From Azolla pinnata (taxonomy: Eukaryota; Streptophyta; Polypodiopsida; Salviniales; Salviniaceae): a DNA stretch of 64,000 bases. The notes below the pieces were generated by a model, which worked only from the letters and a program-made list of their open reading frames with translations, searched no databases and was not told the DNA's origin. Below, in pieces: positions 23,141-36,149 of the stretch. Every line of letters begins with the position of its first letter. Positions within the stretch are counted from its first letter, which is position 1. The stretch spans positions 25,345 through 89,344 of the forward strand of contig JBBBWG010004780.1 in the NCBI GenBank assembly GCA_037176905.1, read 5' to 3'. Made by a program: the position numbers and the translations under genes.

Positions 23141-25256
23141 ATTGCAGGGAGAATTGCCAGACAATTAGTTTATTAATTACATTTTCACTCTTGCTGAAAT
23201 CGGAAACTACAAATTAATGCGGGATCTTTATCTTCCCGTTGAAAGATTAACACCTGATTAATTCCACTCGTATCGATTTTATTTCCTGATCGTTTCCCAC
23301 TCATTGATCCTCCCTTATCGTATTCGATTAACAAAAGCTAATAATCATTTTAGAGTCTAATTAACTTTGTTACTACATTAATTTGGTGCGGATTGAATCT
23401 TTGAGTATCGATCAAGTGGTTGATTTTATGTTAATCCATAAATTGCACAAACTAGGCGTTAATTTATAATCTCTATGGTAGACTTCAAAATATGATTTAT
23501 AACTTTGTTAAGTTTTTTTTGGTAATTTTCCCTTACTTATATATTTATTGTGCCAAATGTTGGTCTTATCGCTTCCGGATTCCATTTCCTCTTTTCTTTC
23601 TTTTTTAAATTTAGTTTTACATATTCAATTGAGAAAAAATTTCTCATCATAAGTTTACAGACTTTAGTATCTGATTCAATTGTTTTTAAAAAATTTGTTA
23701 AATTTAGTTTTACATATTCAATTGAGAAATTTTTCTCATCATAAGTTTAGAGACTTTAGTACACGTATTTATCTATTGTTTCTCTCCTCTAGACTTTACT
23801 CTTCCTTTTTTTCAGAGAAGATCTTTATTATTAGTTATATAAAGAGTCAAATGCGTGAGGGCTACAAACACCACATAATTCATAATATTTACTCAATTAT
23901 GGAACTCCCACAAGATAATTGCAATTCATTTTAGCAGCCTATTTTATCATTATAGACATATTTATTTACTATTTTTTCTCTATTTTCTTTTATATTTTTG
24001 AAAAGAAAATATCCTTATAAAAAGACAAATAAGAAAGAACTACCAACATTACATGATTTTTTACTCAATTTTGGAGCAACTCATATATGAAAAAATTAGA
24101 ATTGTGGGTTCTGAAATTCCCAATAATACCTTTGGGCCTTTGATATAATTGTAATTTATTTTAGCACCCAATTAATTCTGTTAATGTAACGTTATTTGAT
24201 TTTATTCCTAATCGCTTCCCATTAATTGATTCTAATAGATTCCCTTATTATATTCGATTAACAAAAGGTAAGAATTTTAGAAACTAATTAATTGATTAAT
24301 GTGTTAAACGATTAACTAATTTCATGCTAATTGAACTCACAATTAACTGATTTGGTGTTAATCAATTTATTGACAGTTTCTAACAAGTGCGCACAGGAAA
24401 ATAGGCAATGCATGCAAAATGCGGATTTATGGAAATCATCAGGGACCCATGAGAATACGCTTGGAAGGATCCACGATCCCACCAAAAGAGCGCAAGTATT
24501 CCTTTTTCCAAAATTCAGCTCAAATAGAAAGAAGGATCTTAGCAAGGACCAGGAAATCTATGCCTGCAGCTAAGCATTTGTGGAACATATATGGAATCAC
24601 TGACAACTTTCTCAATGGTTTTTAGATGGTTTAGTGCAAATTACAACGATAGGCTTGTATCGAACAAGAATGTTAACTTTGCCACTTCATCTTTTTTCTC
24701 TTCACAAGAGATTCAAGAAGAAGTCACCCAAATATGGGAATTACTCAGTGGAATCACGTGTTGGCACAACTAGCAGAGCAGATAGAAGACGTTTTTTGAA
24801 TATAAAGTGGTGCCAACAGTAGAAACAGTAAAAGAGATTTGGTTGGAATTAGTCCTGATTCTCAAAGGAAAATATAATAACATAAAAGAATATAATGAGG
24901 AAGCAATTCAACATAGGATTCATTTCTTTTTTATGTAGAAAAATACTCCTTTCTTATCGGTAAATAGGCTCTTTTCATGTTGGAAATTTACACCGCCCAT
25001 ATGGATTTCTCCACCCCCCCTTAGGCACAAGGGGGAGATAATTGTAACTATGAACACCCTGCGAGGGACAATTTGTATTGAGGTAAACCAATTATAACTA
25101 ATCAAAGGAGAAATTTTTTGGAAAAAATTAAATAGAATAAATTGAGCATTGATTTTTTTAACTAGACACCAATTTGTTTTTTTTTTTCAGTATGCATTAA
25201 AATATAATGTATAATTTTGGTAGACATTTTTTGGTATTTTTTCCAATTTTATATAA

Positions 25257-25301
<45 letters not shown>

Positions 25302-26370
25302 AGATCCTATCATTAGTTGTAAAAAGACAAAACAAACACTACAAACATTAAATAATGTTTACTCAATTATCGAGCACTCCATTCAGATCACTGTGGTTTT
25401 TTGAAATTCTCGAAAAAAAACCCAGAGGGAGCAATCCCTTGCAAGGATTTGACTCTGGGCCTGTTCCAAAACCTGCATGAGCTCACCTTATACGCAATCC
25501 TCTCGGGGGGGGGGGGGCCAAAGCAAGCGAGAGTCTGTGTACAATTCAGAGTTTTTTATCTATTGTTGTCTGAGCTGTGCACAAGGGTCAACCGATGACC
25601 AGAACAGATAGATTGCAAACCTCTCCAGATCAAGCACATGTTTCTTGATATATCCCTCCCTTGTTCATCAAGCAACATCAGTCTTCGCATGTATGTATAT
25701 ATGTTTAAATGCTATTTGTGAATGTGCCCTAGTTTAGATAACAATAACAATGATAGTCGTGGATGATAGTTAGCCACATGGCAAGCATGCATGAAACAAA
25801 GAAGGCTATCGAAATTACTGGCAAACTTTCGTCTCCTGATCCTGCATTATATCATTTGTCCTCTTGTTCTCTTATTTTCTTCTTGTATGAACAACACACC
25901 CATTTCTAGTAACGATCCCTCACTTCGATGCAATGTATCAGAACGGGAAAGGGAGGTCCACATACGATTTTTAGCAAAGCATCTAATAAATCAGCACGTA
26001 GAACTGCAGTTGCTACTTATCGGTTTCTTCACTGATCAAAGATATAGAGCCCACGGTCCCCCCATCTCAACCAACTAGCCAATCGACAACAGTCCAATTA
26101 AAGCAGAGCACCAAGATGATGTCCATGTCCACGAATCCATCCATCCGATCGGCGCATGCACTGCTTTGCATTAAAAGAATATAAAAACCGAGTTGCGTGG
26201 ATACGACGCAAAAGGGACACCACACAAAAGAACTCATCCCAATGTTTTGCAGATAGAAGACAAGACAATTAAAATCGATGCGGCGTATGTACATATATGT
26301 GTGTGTCAGCGCTTTCGAGCGATTGGCAACAAACGTAGAGGCTCGCTCGAGGACCACTTGTGTTTGATGG
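23141..26370. other. AT-rich intergenic region with dispersed repeats
   Basis: No gene was recognised. A 60-bp unit with ATTTAGTTTTACATATTCAA is duplicated at about 23608-23665 and 23700-23760. Segments with GATTAACAAAAG recur at about 23325 and 24256. Four diverged copies of a longer element (near 23816, 23998, 25290 and 26848) share AGAAGATCTTATCATTAGTT. An (AT)n/(AG)n run lies at 25256-25302 and a 12-G run at about 25506-25517. Open frames such as 24331-24822 and 25791-26078 have no recognisable family. Confidence 0.5.
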
Positions 26371-27164
26371 TTGGTAAAGCCAAGCTAGTTTCAAGTGCTG
26401 AAAAGAACCTCTCTTCTTCAAGAGCCATTTTCAAGGTCAAGCTACTCCAAGCGATTAACAACATGTCGGGTCAAGGTCGATGGGTCAAGTCAAGCTGCCT
26501 CTGACTATGTTTATCAATTGCTAGGTCAATGTAAATATCAAGTTAAGCTTTTGAAAAACAACTATCCCTATCAAAACTAGGACAGGGTCAAGATCAAGGT
26601 CTAAGCTGAGAAACCTATTTATCAAAAGCTAGGTCAAGGTCAATGTCAAGGTCAAGGAAACACATACGCTGCTTTTAAGTCAATGACTTGGTTTTTACAA
26701 GATTTGGGCAGGAGGGCCCTTTTATACTATGGATAGGTTGTAACCTATATGAATCTATAACATAAAGGAGAGATTTTGTAATTCACCTGTAGTGTCTCTC
26801 TACTCAGGTTTTGAAATTACTCCTCGGGCACTTTTTGTTTATTAAAGAGAAGATCTTATCATTAGTTATATAAAGATACGTGCCCAAATGTTACAAACAC
26901 TACAATGTCACTGGCTTAACAATGGGACATTATCGTTGATTACGAAGTATCACTTTTTGCAAGAGGGGGAAGAGAAATCCAAGAGTTATATAGCTCAATT
27001 TAGGTTGCAATCAATTAATCGTATAAAATATCCAAATCTTGTAATAAAATGAAGCCGTTAAGTTTGAATATAAACTATGTCATATTTGATGCTATCAAAC
27101 CATCCTTTGAATGTATGTACTATTTCATCCTTAACCGACTCCATTGGAACAAAGCTTCTTCAAA
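26371..27164. other. Degenerate edge of the AAGGTC array and unique DNA
   Basis: Scattered GGTCAAG motifs at 26430-26665 (for example GGTCAATGTCAAGGTCAAGG) look like a decayed outlier of the array that starts at about 27165. The rest is AT-rich with no recognised gene, and carries the fourth copy of the AGAAGATCTTATCATTAGTT element at about 26848. Confidence 0.5.
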
Positions 27165-29440
27165 GGACAAGGACAAGGTCAAGGTCAAGTCCAATGTCAA
27201 GGTCAAGGTCAAGGTCACGACCAATGTCAAAGTCAAGGTCAATGCCAAGACCAATGACAAAGTCAAGGTAAATGTCAAACAAAGCTTATTCAGATTTTAA
27301 AACGTGGTCAAGGTCAAGGCCAAGCAAAGCATCTTCAAAAGATTTAAAAAGTCAGGTCAAGGTCAAGGCAAGGTCAAATAAAGCCTCTTCTAAAGATTTA
27401 AAACTCAAAAGGTCAAGGTCAAGGTCAATCAAAGATTCTTCAAAAGATTTAAAAACCAGGTCAAGATCAAGGTCAAGCAAAGCTTCTTCAAAATATTTAA
27501 AAGCCAGGTCAAGGTCAAGGTTAAGGTGAAACAAAGCCTCTTCAAAAGATTTAAAAGTCAAGAAGGTCAAGGTCAAACAAAGCTTATTCAAAAGATTAAA
27601 ACACAAGGTCAAGTTCAAGATCAAACAAAGCTTCTTCAAAAGATTTAAAAACAAGGTCAAGGTCAAGGTCAAACAAAGCCTCTTCAAAAGATTTAAAAGC
27701 TAGGAAGGTCAAGGTCAAACAAAGATTCTTCAAAAGATTTAAAACTAGGTCAAAGTCAAGGTCAAGGTCAAACAAAGAATTTTCAAAAGATTTAAAAACT
27801 AGGTCAAGGTCTAGGTCAAGATGAAGGTAAAGGTCAAACAAAGCTTCTTCAAAAGATTTAAAAACCAAGTAAAGGTCAACGTCAAACAAAGCTTCTTCAA
27901 AAAATTTAAAAACCAGGTCAAGGTCAAACAAGGCCTCTTCAAAAGATCTAAAAGTCTGGTTAAGGTCACGGTCAAGGTCAATATCAAGGTCAAGGTCAAA
28001 CAAAGCTTCTTCAAAAGATTTAAAAACCAGGTCGAGGTCGAACAAGGCCTCTTCAAAAAGATCTAAAAGTCAAGTTAAGGTCAAGGTCAAGGTCAAGGTC
28101 AAACACAACTTCTTCAAAAGATTTGAAAATTAGGTCAAGGTCAAACAAAGCCTCTATCTAAAAATCAGACCAAGGTCAAGGTCAAACAAAGATTCTTCAA
28201 ATGGTTTAAAAACTAGGTCAAGGTTAAGATCAAGGTCAAACAAAGCCTCTATCTAAAAATCAGANNNNNNNNNNNNNNNNNNNNNNNNNNNNNNNNNNNN
28301 NNNNNNNNNNNNNNNNNNNNNNNNNNNNNNNNNNNNNNNNNNNNNNNNNNNNNNNNNNNNNNNNCCAAGGTCAAGGTCAAACAAAGATTCTTCAAAAGGT
28401 TTAAAAACTAGGTCAAGGTCAAGATCAAGGTCAAACAAAGCCTCTATCTAAAAATCAGACCAAGGTCAAGGTCAAACAAAGATTCTTCAAAAGGTTTAAA
28501 AACTAGGTCAAGGTCAAGATCAAGGTCAAACAAAGCTTCTCCAAAAGATTTAAAAGACTAGGTCGAGGTCAAACAAAGCCTCTTCAAAAAGATCTAAAAA
28601 TCAAGTCAAGGTCAAGATCATGGTCAAGATGTGAAAACCAGGTCAAGGTCAAACAAAGCCTCTTCAAAAAGATCTAAAAGTTAGGCCAAGGTCAAGGCCA
28701 ATTCCAAGGTCAAGGTCAAACAAAGATTGTTCAAAAGATTTAAGAACCAGGTCAAGGTCAAGGTCAGACAAAGCTTATTCAAAAGATTTGAAAACCAGGT
28801 CAAGGTGAAACAAAGATTCTTCAAAAGATTAAAAAACCACGTCAAGGTGAAACAAAGATTCTTCAAAAGATTAAAAAACCAGGTCAAGGTCAAGGTCAAG
28901 GTCAAGGTCAAACAAAGATTCTTCAAAAGAATTAAAAACCAGGTTAAGGTCAAAGTAAAGATCAAGGTCAAGGTCAAACAAAGATTCTTCAAAAGATTAA
29001 AAAACCAGGTCAAGGTCAAAGTCAAGGTCACGATCAAGGTCAAGGTCAAGGTCAAGGTCAAACAAAGATTTAAAACTAGGTCAAGGTCAAAGTCAAGATC
29101 AACATCAAGGTCAAACAAAGATTCTTCAATTTGAAAAACTAGGTCAAGGTCAAAGTCAAGATCAAGGTCAAGGTCAAACAAAGATTCTTCAAAAGATTTA
29201 AAAAACCAAGTCAAGGTTAAAGTCAAGATCAAGGTCAAGGTCAAACAAAGATTCTTCAAAAGATTAAAAACAGGTCAAGGTCAAAGTCATGATCAAGGTC
29301 AAGGTCAAGGTCAATGTCAAACAAAGATTCTTTAAAAGATTAAAAAACCAAGTCAAGGACAAAGTCACGGTCAAAGTCAGGCAAAGGGTCAAGGTCAAAG
29401 TCAAGGCAAAAGGGTCAAGGTCAAAGTCAAGGTCTTTCTC
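27165..29440. repeat. AAGGTC minisatellite array
   Basis: About 2.3 kb of higher-order repeat. Each unit has one to seven AAGGTC hexamers followed by AAACAAAGCTTCTTCAAAAG and ATTTAAAAACCAGGTC. Units run from about 45 to 80 bp, so several dozen are present. A 100-N gap lies inside (28265-28364). Both strands show open frames (KVKVKQSFFKRFKNQ and FLDLDLVFKSFEEAL) that merely translate the repeat. The array ends about 25 bp before the TATA box of the RBP45/47-like gene. Confidence 0.95.
28265..28364. other. Assembly gap (100 N)
   Basis: The 100 N are a conventional gap size inside the AAGGTC array. The same text, ending CTCTATCTAAAAATCAGA, precedes the gap and recurs at 28439-28459 after it, so the array length here is not reliable. 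Confidence 0.98.
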
Positions 29441-29462
29441 AAAGAACATTTTAGGGCAGACG

Positions 29463-29470
29463 TATAAATA
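29463..29470 (+). promoter_or_regulatory. TATA box of the RBP45/47-like gene
   Basis: TATAAATA lies 154 bp upstream of the ATG at 29617. Transcription would be expected to start near 29495, giving a GC-rich 5' UTR of about 120 bp. The AAGGTC array ends just upstream, so it occupies the proximal promoter. Function is inferred from sequence and position. Confidence 0.6.
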
Positions 29471-29616
29471 GGAAGGAAGGAGGCGAAGGAGTCGAGGTTT
29501 TCTTGCCTCTCTCTGCTCCGTCTGCAGCGACGCCGCCACAGACTCAGGACGCTTCCCTGCGAGCTCGCGTGGTGCCGAGGGGACGACAAGACAAGCTCTC
29601 GCTGCAGGAACCGCGC

Positions 29617-32600
29617 ATGATGCAGCAACACGCGGACCATTTCACTTACGCCGCGCAGGCGGAGCATTATTCGCGTGGAGCCCCGCAACAACCACAGCAG
29701 CCGGAAGGCTATACCCAGATCCTTCATCACCCGCAGCAAGACCATTACTCCCATGGCCCTACGCACTATCAAATCCCGCAGACCTTCGAAGAGGTGAGAA
29801 CTTTGTGGATGGGAGACCTGCAGTACTGGATGGATGAGAACTATCTTTGTAGCTGCTTTGCAGTCACCGGAGAGGTAAGGATGCGTCACCTCTCTCTCTC
29901 TCTCTCTCCCTCTCGCGGTGATTTTGTTTTTAAGCTGTTAAAATTTTAGTCTTCTCCTGCTCTTCATGCAATGTGATTACCGCTGGTTTGATCGAGCTAT
30001 TTTGTGCCCAATAATTCCTGACCCTGTCAAGTGAATGCATTAGGTTATTCGTTCACCTTCGAGATTAACGTTTCTTTGCCCGAATTAGTCTGTAAAGGTA
30101 ATGGGTGATAATGCGTTGCTCAAGTATTTTGCGGAAGATTTTGAAATATATGAAGATATGTGTATGTATGAATAAAAATATGTTGATTTCATTTTTGGCC
30201 AACATTGTCCACGAGACAAATCGTACAATACTATTTATGTATCCAGTCGTCCTTTAAAAGCGCACCATAAGAGATTGACATGCGATACAAAAATCACCTA
30301 AATAATGTGGAAAGAAAAAAATGAACAACAATAAACACGATATGCAAAGGGTGCTATCTTCATTCAAGTCTCTCATGGGGAAGAAAAAGTATTAAAGACA
30401 TAACCAATTGCAATGTGGATGTTGCTTTTGATTGGAGTGCAACCATAACTCTTAGGTATGATTGCTCATGACGAATGATTTTATACATGTTTGCCTTATG
30501 ACATCAATTAAAACATTCGTGTAATATTTGTGGTGGGCGTATTAAACGTAATGTGTAATATTTGGGCTGAAAGAAAGTAAAGGTAGTGGAACTTTAGACA
30601 ACTGGAAGATACGGACTGTACAACAAGGTGGAAGCAATATTCATAGTAAGTTTCAACACAGTGAGCCAATTTCATCCCATTTTTGTAGTGTATGTAACTT
30701 GTTTAGATCTAAAGTGTCATCTAGGAGAATCTAATAAACTTATACTAGGCGTTGAGGGTTTCCAGCAGGTCACTACGATTACCACTAGGATTATACTACA
30801 AAAGATTCACGATACAACCTACTTAGAACAATGAAAAGATCCACTTTTGAAAAATTGGGCATCAGGTAGGTTACCTCTTCTTCTTAATGAAGATCGCCTG
30901 TTAGATATGGGCACTCTATTTCTTTGAAAAGCTTATAGTGCAATGCTGATAAAACATTCTAAATAACTCTTATCGTTGTTGGTCACATGGACTGTTTGGT
31001 TTGTTAGTTTTCTAGAAACTAGTAATCTTATTGTTGTTGCTCACATGGACTATTTAGTCTACATTTTCTCCTGAGACTTTCTGATAATATAAGCTTGTAA
31101 TCTTAATTGTTTTAAGCCATCAAGACTTTGGATTTGGGTCCAATGCTCATTTTTTTGAATTATTGAGTAGGCATAATGTTTGTGTAATATTATGTGGATT
31201 AATTTGAACTGTTTAGAAATGATTTGTTTCCTGATTAGAAATCAAACTGAGATTGATGGTGATCACAGTAAGTGTAATTCAATAGACTCAAGTTAGGATT
31301 AGCTTGAAATGTAAGGCTGAATGGAGATGTTTGAAAGTTGGGGAGGGGATTCAACTTACCTACCCTCTTCTACTATATTTACGATCTCCCAGCTAATGGT
31401 CAGTATTAGAATGTTGTGTTCTTATCAAAGTATCTATATTCTAGGTTTTCCAGTTGCAATGGTTAGTGTGAGTCTCCAGGTTACAGAGAGAGATGTCTAC
31501 TTAGAGGAGATGCGTTAATGCGCAGGATCTAACATTTGTTACTAGGAGAATCCTTGTGCAGGGGTTCAGTGATAAATGATGGATCATGCACCTTTAATTT
31601 GTAGGTACCGTCTTTTGCTTTTGTTACCACTGCTTTATGTTTGGAAAACTTACTTTATAAAGTATTGGTTTTGTTGTATGATTTTTTACATGAATATCTC
31701 AACCTCTCTTGTTTTATTTACAGCCAATATTATCAGCAAAGGTCATAAGAAACAAACAGACAATGTGTTCAGAGGGCTACGGCTTTGTGGAGTTTACTTC
31801 TCATGCTGCTGCAGAGAGAGTTTTACAGACTTATAATGGAACATTGATGCCACAAACAGAACAAGCTTTCAGGCTCAATTGGGCATCTTTTGGGGTTGGA
31901 GAAAAGCGTATTGAGGGAGCTTCGGATCACTCCATATTTGTTGGAGATCTTGCGATTGATGTTACTGATTACGTGCTTCAGGAAACATTCCGATCACGCT
32001 ATCCATCTGTTAGAGGTGCTAAAGTAATTATAGATCCTATAACCAACCGTTCAAAAGGTTATGGCTTTGTGAGGTTTGCTGATGAAAGTGAAAAGAATCG
32101 AGCTATGGCTGAAATGAATGGTGTATACTGCTCAAGCAGACCTATGCGAATAAATGCTGCTACAACTAAAAAAGGTTTTGTGCTCAACTAATCTTTGTTC
32201 ATAATGCCATTCTTAGGTTCTATCTAGAATTCGAGAAAGAGCTAGGACATCCATTTTTGTGCGGTTTGCATTGCTCTATTTGAAGTTCTTTCTTGGGTGT
32301 TTTTTAATCCAGAGCCTTGAAGAATGAGAAATACTTGAGGTGATAAAGTGTGAGAGTTGGTTAGAACTTATCTATAAAGAATAAAATATTGTATGAGTAA
32401 TTTCTTTTGAAGGCAATGAAGTTTAGATGTTAGACCTGTAATTTTGATTTTTTATCCTGTAAAACGGTTTGCCTTATTGGATCTTACCTCCGAGCAATTA
32501 AACTGGTTTCATATCCTACCTTTTTTCCTTGAATAAGATTGAAATATGCATTGACAGAATTTAATTAATTTATTTTTGTTTTCAGCCATACCCACCACTG

Positions 32601-34659
32601 TCCCTACATATCAAAGTTCAGCAACACAAAGCATACCAAGTGACGGTGACATAAATAACTCAACTGTAAGTTGCTTTTGTGCCACTCCTTTCTGACTGGC
32701 TTTTTGGGTGCTTTTGTAAATCTTTGTTTATGATTTTTTAACCCTCTGGAGTTCATTAAAGCCAAGCAAAGTTTTGCATGGACATTGACCCTTACAATTG
32801 ATGTCTGTCTTTCTCCAACTATCAACTCGTTTCGTTTCAGAAGAGTTTTCCTTATTAAAAACAAATCTGTTTTCTTGGTGCTTCATAGCAGATTTTTGTT
32901 GGAGGATTGGATCCAATGGCAACAGAAGCAGATTTGCGGACAGTATTTGGTCAATTTGGCGAGTTATTGTATGTCAAGATTCCTGTTGGGAAGGGCTGTG
33001 GCTTTGTCCAATTCATGCACAGGTAGAACTAAGAATGTTATACACCTGAATTGATCTGTAAATGTGAGTGGTTTTTAGACTACTGTTATACTAATCCAAA
33101 TGGTAATTGTAGACTAAACATGATCCACCATATATTGGATATGCATCCAACTAGTCATCTTGAACTATCAAAATGATTCAATTACTAAGTTAAAGCTCTT
33201 GTTATCATTACTTTCCATTATGGTGTTTCACATTCCTGCTTATTATCCCTTTTGCATAGTATTTGGGCTCTTACTGGATTTTAGTATCCTGATGCTCTAC
33301 CCTGCACTCAAACATGGGGGATATAGTTTCTGCGAGCAATCCAGAGCAAGCTAAGTGAAGAGTTGCCTGGATTCATAGAACTTTGTGTTCCAATAGATGC
33401 ACAGTTGTGATCTCAGCTGCATAGAGTAGGGGAGATCTGTTAGTCCACCTTAATTAGCAACAAGTAGAAGGTTCTATCTCATAGCATATGATTGCCTTTT
33501 TAAACGGGGACATGTTTATTGAACATGGATGATCAAGATTGTAGTTAGGACAGGGTTTCTACCTGATGTGCAATTTCTGGTTTGAATCTCGCAGGTCGTG
33601 TGCAGAGGAAGCTATTCAGAAAATCAATGGAACTGTTATTGGCTTACAAACAGTACGGCTCTCATGGGGTAGAAGCCCAGTGAAAACTCAAGTAAGTATT
33701 TCAGCCATATATGGAGTATAGTCCAATCCTTCTTTCAAATTATATATTTCTTTCTTTCCCATTGTTGCTACTACACTATTTACAAGCTATAATCATTGTG
33801 TTTCATAGGTATTCAGAACTGTGTTTTGTTTACATGGGCTTGGAGTTCATTCCTAAGTTTCTCTGTAATGATTACAGGTGCTGGGTTGGGAACAGGGTCA
33901 GGTTGATCCCAGCCAATGGAATCAAAGTTATTATGGTTATCCTCAGGGTTATGAAGGATACGGCTATGCAGCTCAACCAGTGGATACGTCTGCGTACTCG
34001 TATGGCAGCTACCCTGCATATGGGAACTACCCGCAAATGGTAAAATGATACTAACTCTTTCTCGTTCATGTTTCCTGGGCTTTGGAGGTTGGCTAAGGTA
34101 TTGTTTGATTATGTAGGCGGAGGTACACCCTGTAGCCGAAAGCATAGCTGTCCAAGCACCAGAATTTAGAGAGGAAGAAAAGGCAGATCTGCTGGGAACC
34201 CCTGATGTCGACAAGTGAGTCAATTTTATGTTTATATGATGCAAATTATCATATACGCTTGTATGCTCCGAACATGCCTGTTTATCGCTTACATAATCTG
34301 TACTTGTATACCAAATCACTCATACTTCAATGTTCCTGTCAATTGCTTCTATACTCAGTTGCATCTCACACATTAACTTGCACTTGCATGGTCTAAATGC
34401 TTTTATCTGTCATTCGCATAATTTGGCATATATTTATGAGCTGCAACTTTCTTTCACTTGACATTCACTGCCCAATATGCAAAGTGGTTGAAATTAGGGA
34501 CTGGATTGTGATGATATTTAATTTCTGACCTTTCAATTTGAATTGAAGTTTCTCTATTATGGCTGCAGATTAAATGCTGCATACATCACTCTTCATGAAC
34601 GCCAAGTGGTTGCCAATCATTTATGGGTGGCAACTTCTGGAAATATGCTATCTGTGTGA
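29617..34659 (+). CDS. RBP45/RBP47-like RNA-binding protein, three RRMs
   Basis: Plant RBP45/47 proteins are nuclear poly(A)/U-rich RNA binders linked to mRNA maturation and stress granules. Exons are 29617-29874, 31724-32174, 32586-32665, 32892-33022, 33595-33691, 33878-34039, 34117-34214 and 34569-34659. They give 455 residues, and all phases close. A Gln/His-rich N-terminus (1-55) precedes RRM1 (LWMGDL at 63-68; EGYGFVEF at 103-110). RRM2 has IFVGDL (157-162) and KGYGFVRF (197-204). RRM3 has IFVGGLDPMATEADL and GCGFVQF. A Gln/Tyr/Gly-rich region follows (WNQSYYGYPQGYEGYGYAAQ). An upstream in-frame TTG at 29503 was not used; the ATG pair at 29617 fits best. Intron 1 is about 1.85 kb. Whether it is closer to RBP45 or RBP47 is unresolved. 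Confidence 0.96.
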
Positions 34660-36149
34660 AAATTCAGTCAGATAACTTGTAGGCCATTGTGTTTCAAGTG
34701 TTTCATTATTACTAGTAGTTCATTAGCAGTTGATACAAAGATGTCTTGTACAGTATGAGAAGTCCCAATGTGTTAAAGATTTGTATCTTCAGCATGGGAA
34801 GTCTCTCTGCAGTTGTGGTTTTTTTCTACAGGGGAACAATGAACCTTGCAAATGAGAGATTGTAGATTTGGTGTATGGCGCTTCTTGCCAAGCTGGTTAT
34901 GTGCATTTGTTTATCCGCAATGAGCTATTTGAATGTCTTGTAAGTTTACCAGAACTATATACTTTTGGTCTCAGTTGCTATTCATTCAGTAACAGAAAAA
35001 AGATCGGTCAAAATTTGCCAATTCATGGCCTACGTGTTCAGTGATGTGGAACATGTGCTTTGGTTTTTGCTCGATCTTGAGCATTATAAAAGTGTGGGTT
35101 ATCTCAAAGTTTTGTAAAAATGTAATAGCATGATAGCTGCCAAAATTTGAAGCTTTGCATTTGAAGGCATCTACAATTCCTGAAGCTGTTCTGGGGAAAT
35201 CAGTTTGGAAGTTTAAGGTCCTGTTTGAAAGGGCCGGTTATATTACAAAAAACTGCAGCATTTGTATTATTGTAAACTAACTGGTTACTAAAATTGCTTC
35301 CTTCTGAAGACCATAAATAAGGTGGTCTGCAATGCTCTTGTAAGTTTCCATTACCTTTTTTTCATCTCTTTTTGAATTGCTTTTGTGCTTGCATTTCTAT
35401 GTTGTTACATTTCTTACATAGTGCTGCCCCTTCCTCAATGTAGTGTCCTAGCCGATTGAAATTTGTAAGGAATGACGAGTCTGTTCAGGATTGAAGCAAA
35501 GATCCCTTTGGATTTACAGCTTTGCACCTAGCGCAGCTTGTTGAATGAAGTAGAAAGTGTTGAGGATCGTGTCCAAAATATGGGAGCAGGAAAAAAAAAA
35601 GTTTTCTTAACTATGGATATGGAGCTATTTAGTAGGATTCTGAGCCCATCATCGGAGGTTAAAATTCCTGATTGTGTGCTGTTATTGGCATTGGAGATGT
35701 CAAGCTTATTCTGTTGGAATTTGTCTTGATTTTGTCGGAAAACTTGAGAAAGCAGGTCTACGGATTGGAATCTGCTGGAGATGTCAAGGTCTTGAGTTTG
35801 TCTCGATTCTTTCGCATTCGCCCCCTCGCTTGCTGCAGTATTTGACACATAATCAACCTTGATCATATGGGCATCAATTCGACCTGATTTGATCATCATT
35901 CCGTGCTGTAATACCAACATCTCAGCACAACACGTCCCTCGATTGTGGATCATAAGATCAAGAATGAATGATCCAATCTGTCATTTCGATCCTGATGTGA
36001 TTGTTCTTTCTGATTTTCCATTGATGATTTGGGATTTAGTGTCTTGCTGAAGGTAGTTTAAAACATTAGTCAAGGTGCTTTTGAGGCCCTATCCCTGATG
36101 TCTTTGGAAAGGACAAGGTGTGCCATACCCAAGAACATGTGGGCAGTTT
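34660..36149. other. Intergenic, 3' flank of the RBP45/47-like gene
   Basis: No further gene was recognised. The first several hundred bases are likely 3' UTR. A minus-strand open frame at 35528-35953 has no family resemblance and is not called. Confidence 0.45.

Noticed and set aside
23141-26370. Decayed retroelement
   Set aside because: Repeats and AT-rich DNA would fit, but no recognisable element protein or paired terminal repeats could be pointed to.
27165-29440. AGGTCA direct repeats as nuclear-receptor half-sites
   Set aside because: The match is real, but plants have no nuclear receptors of that class; repeat amplification explains it.
27272-29539. KVKVK- and LDLDL-type open frames
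   Set aside because: Both are translations of AAGGTC repeats on opposite strands, with unit lengths that shift the frame.
35528-35953. Minus-strand 141-codon frame
   Set aside because: It has no ATG-proximal family motif, lies in the 3' flank of the RBP45/47-like gene, and looks like chance.
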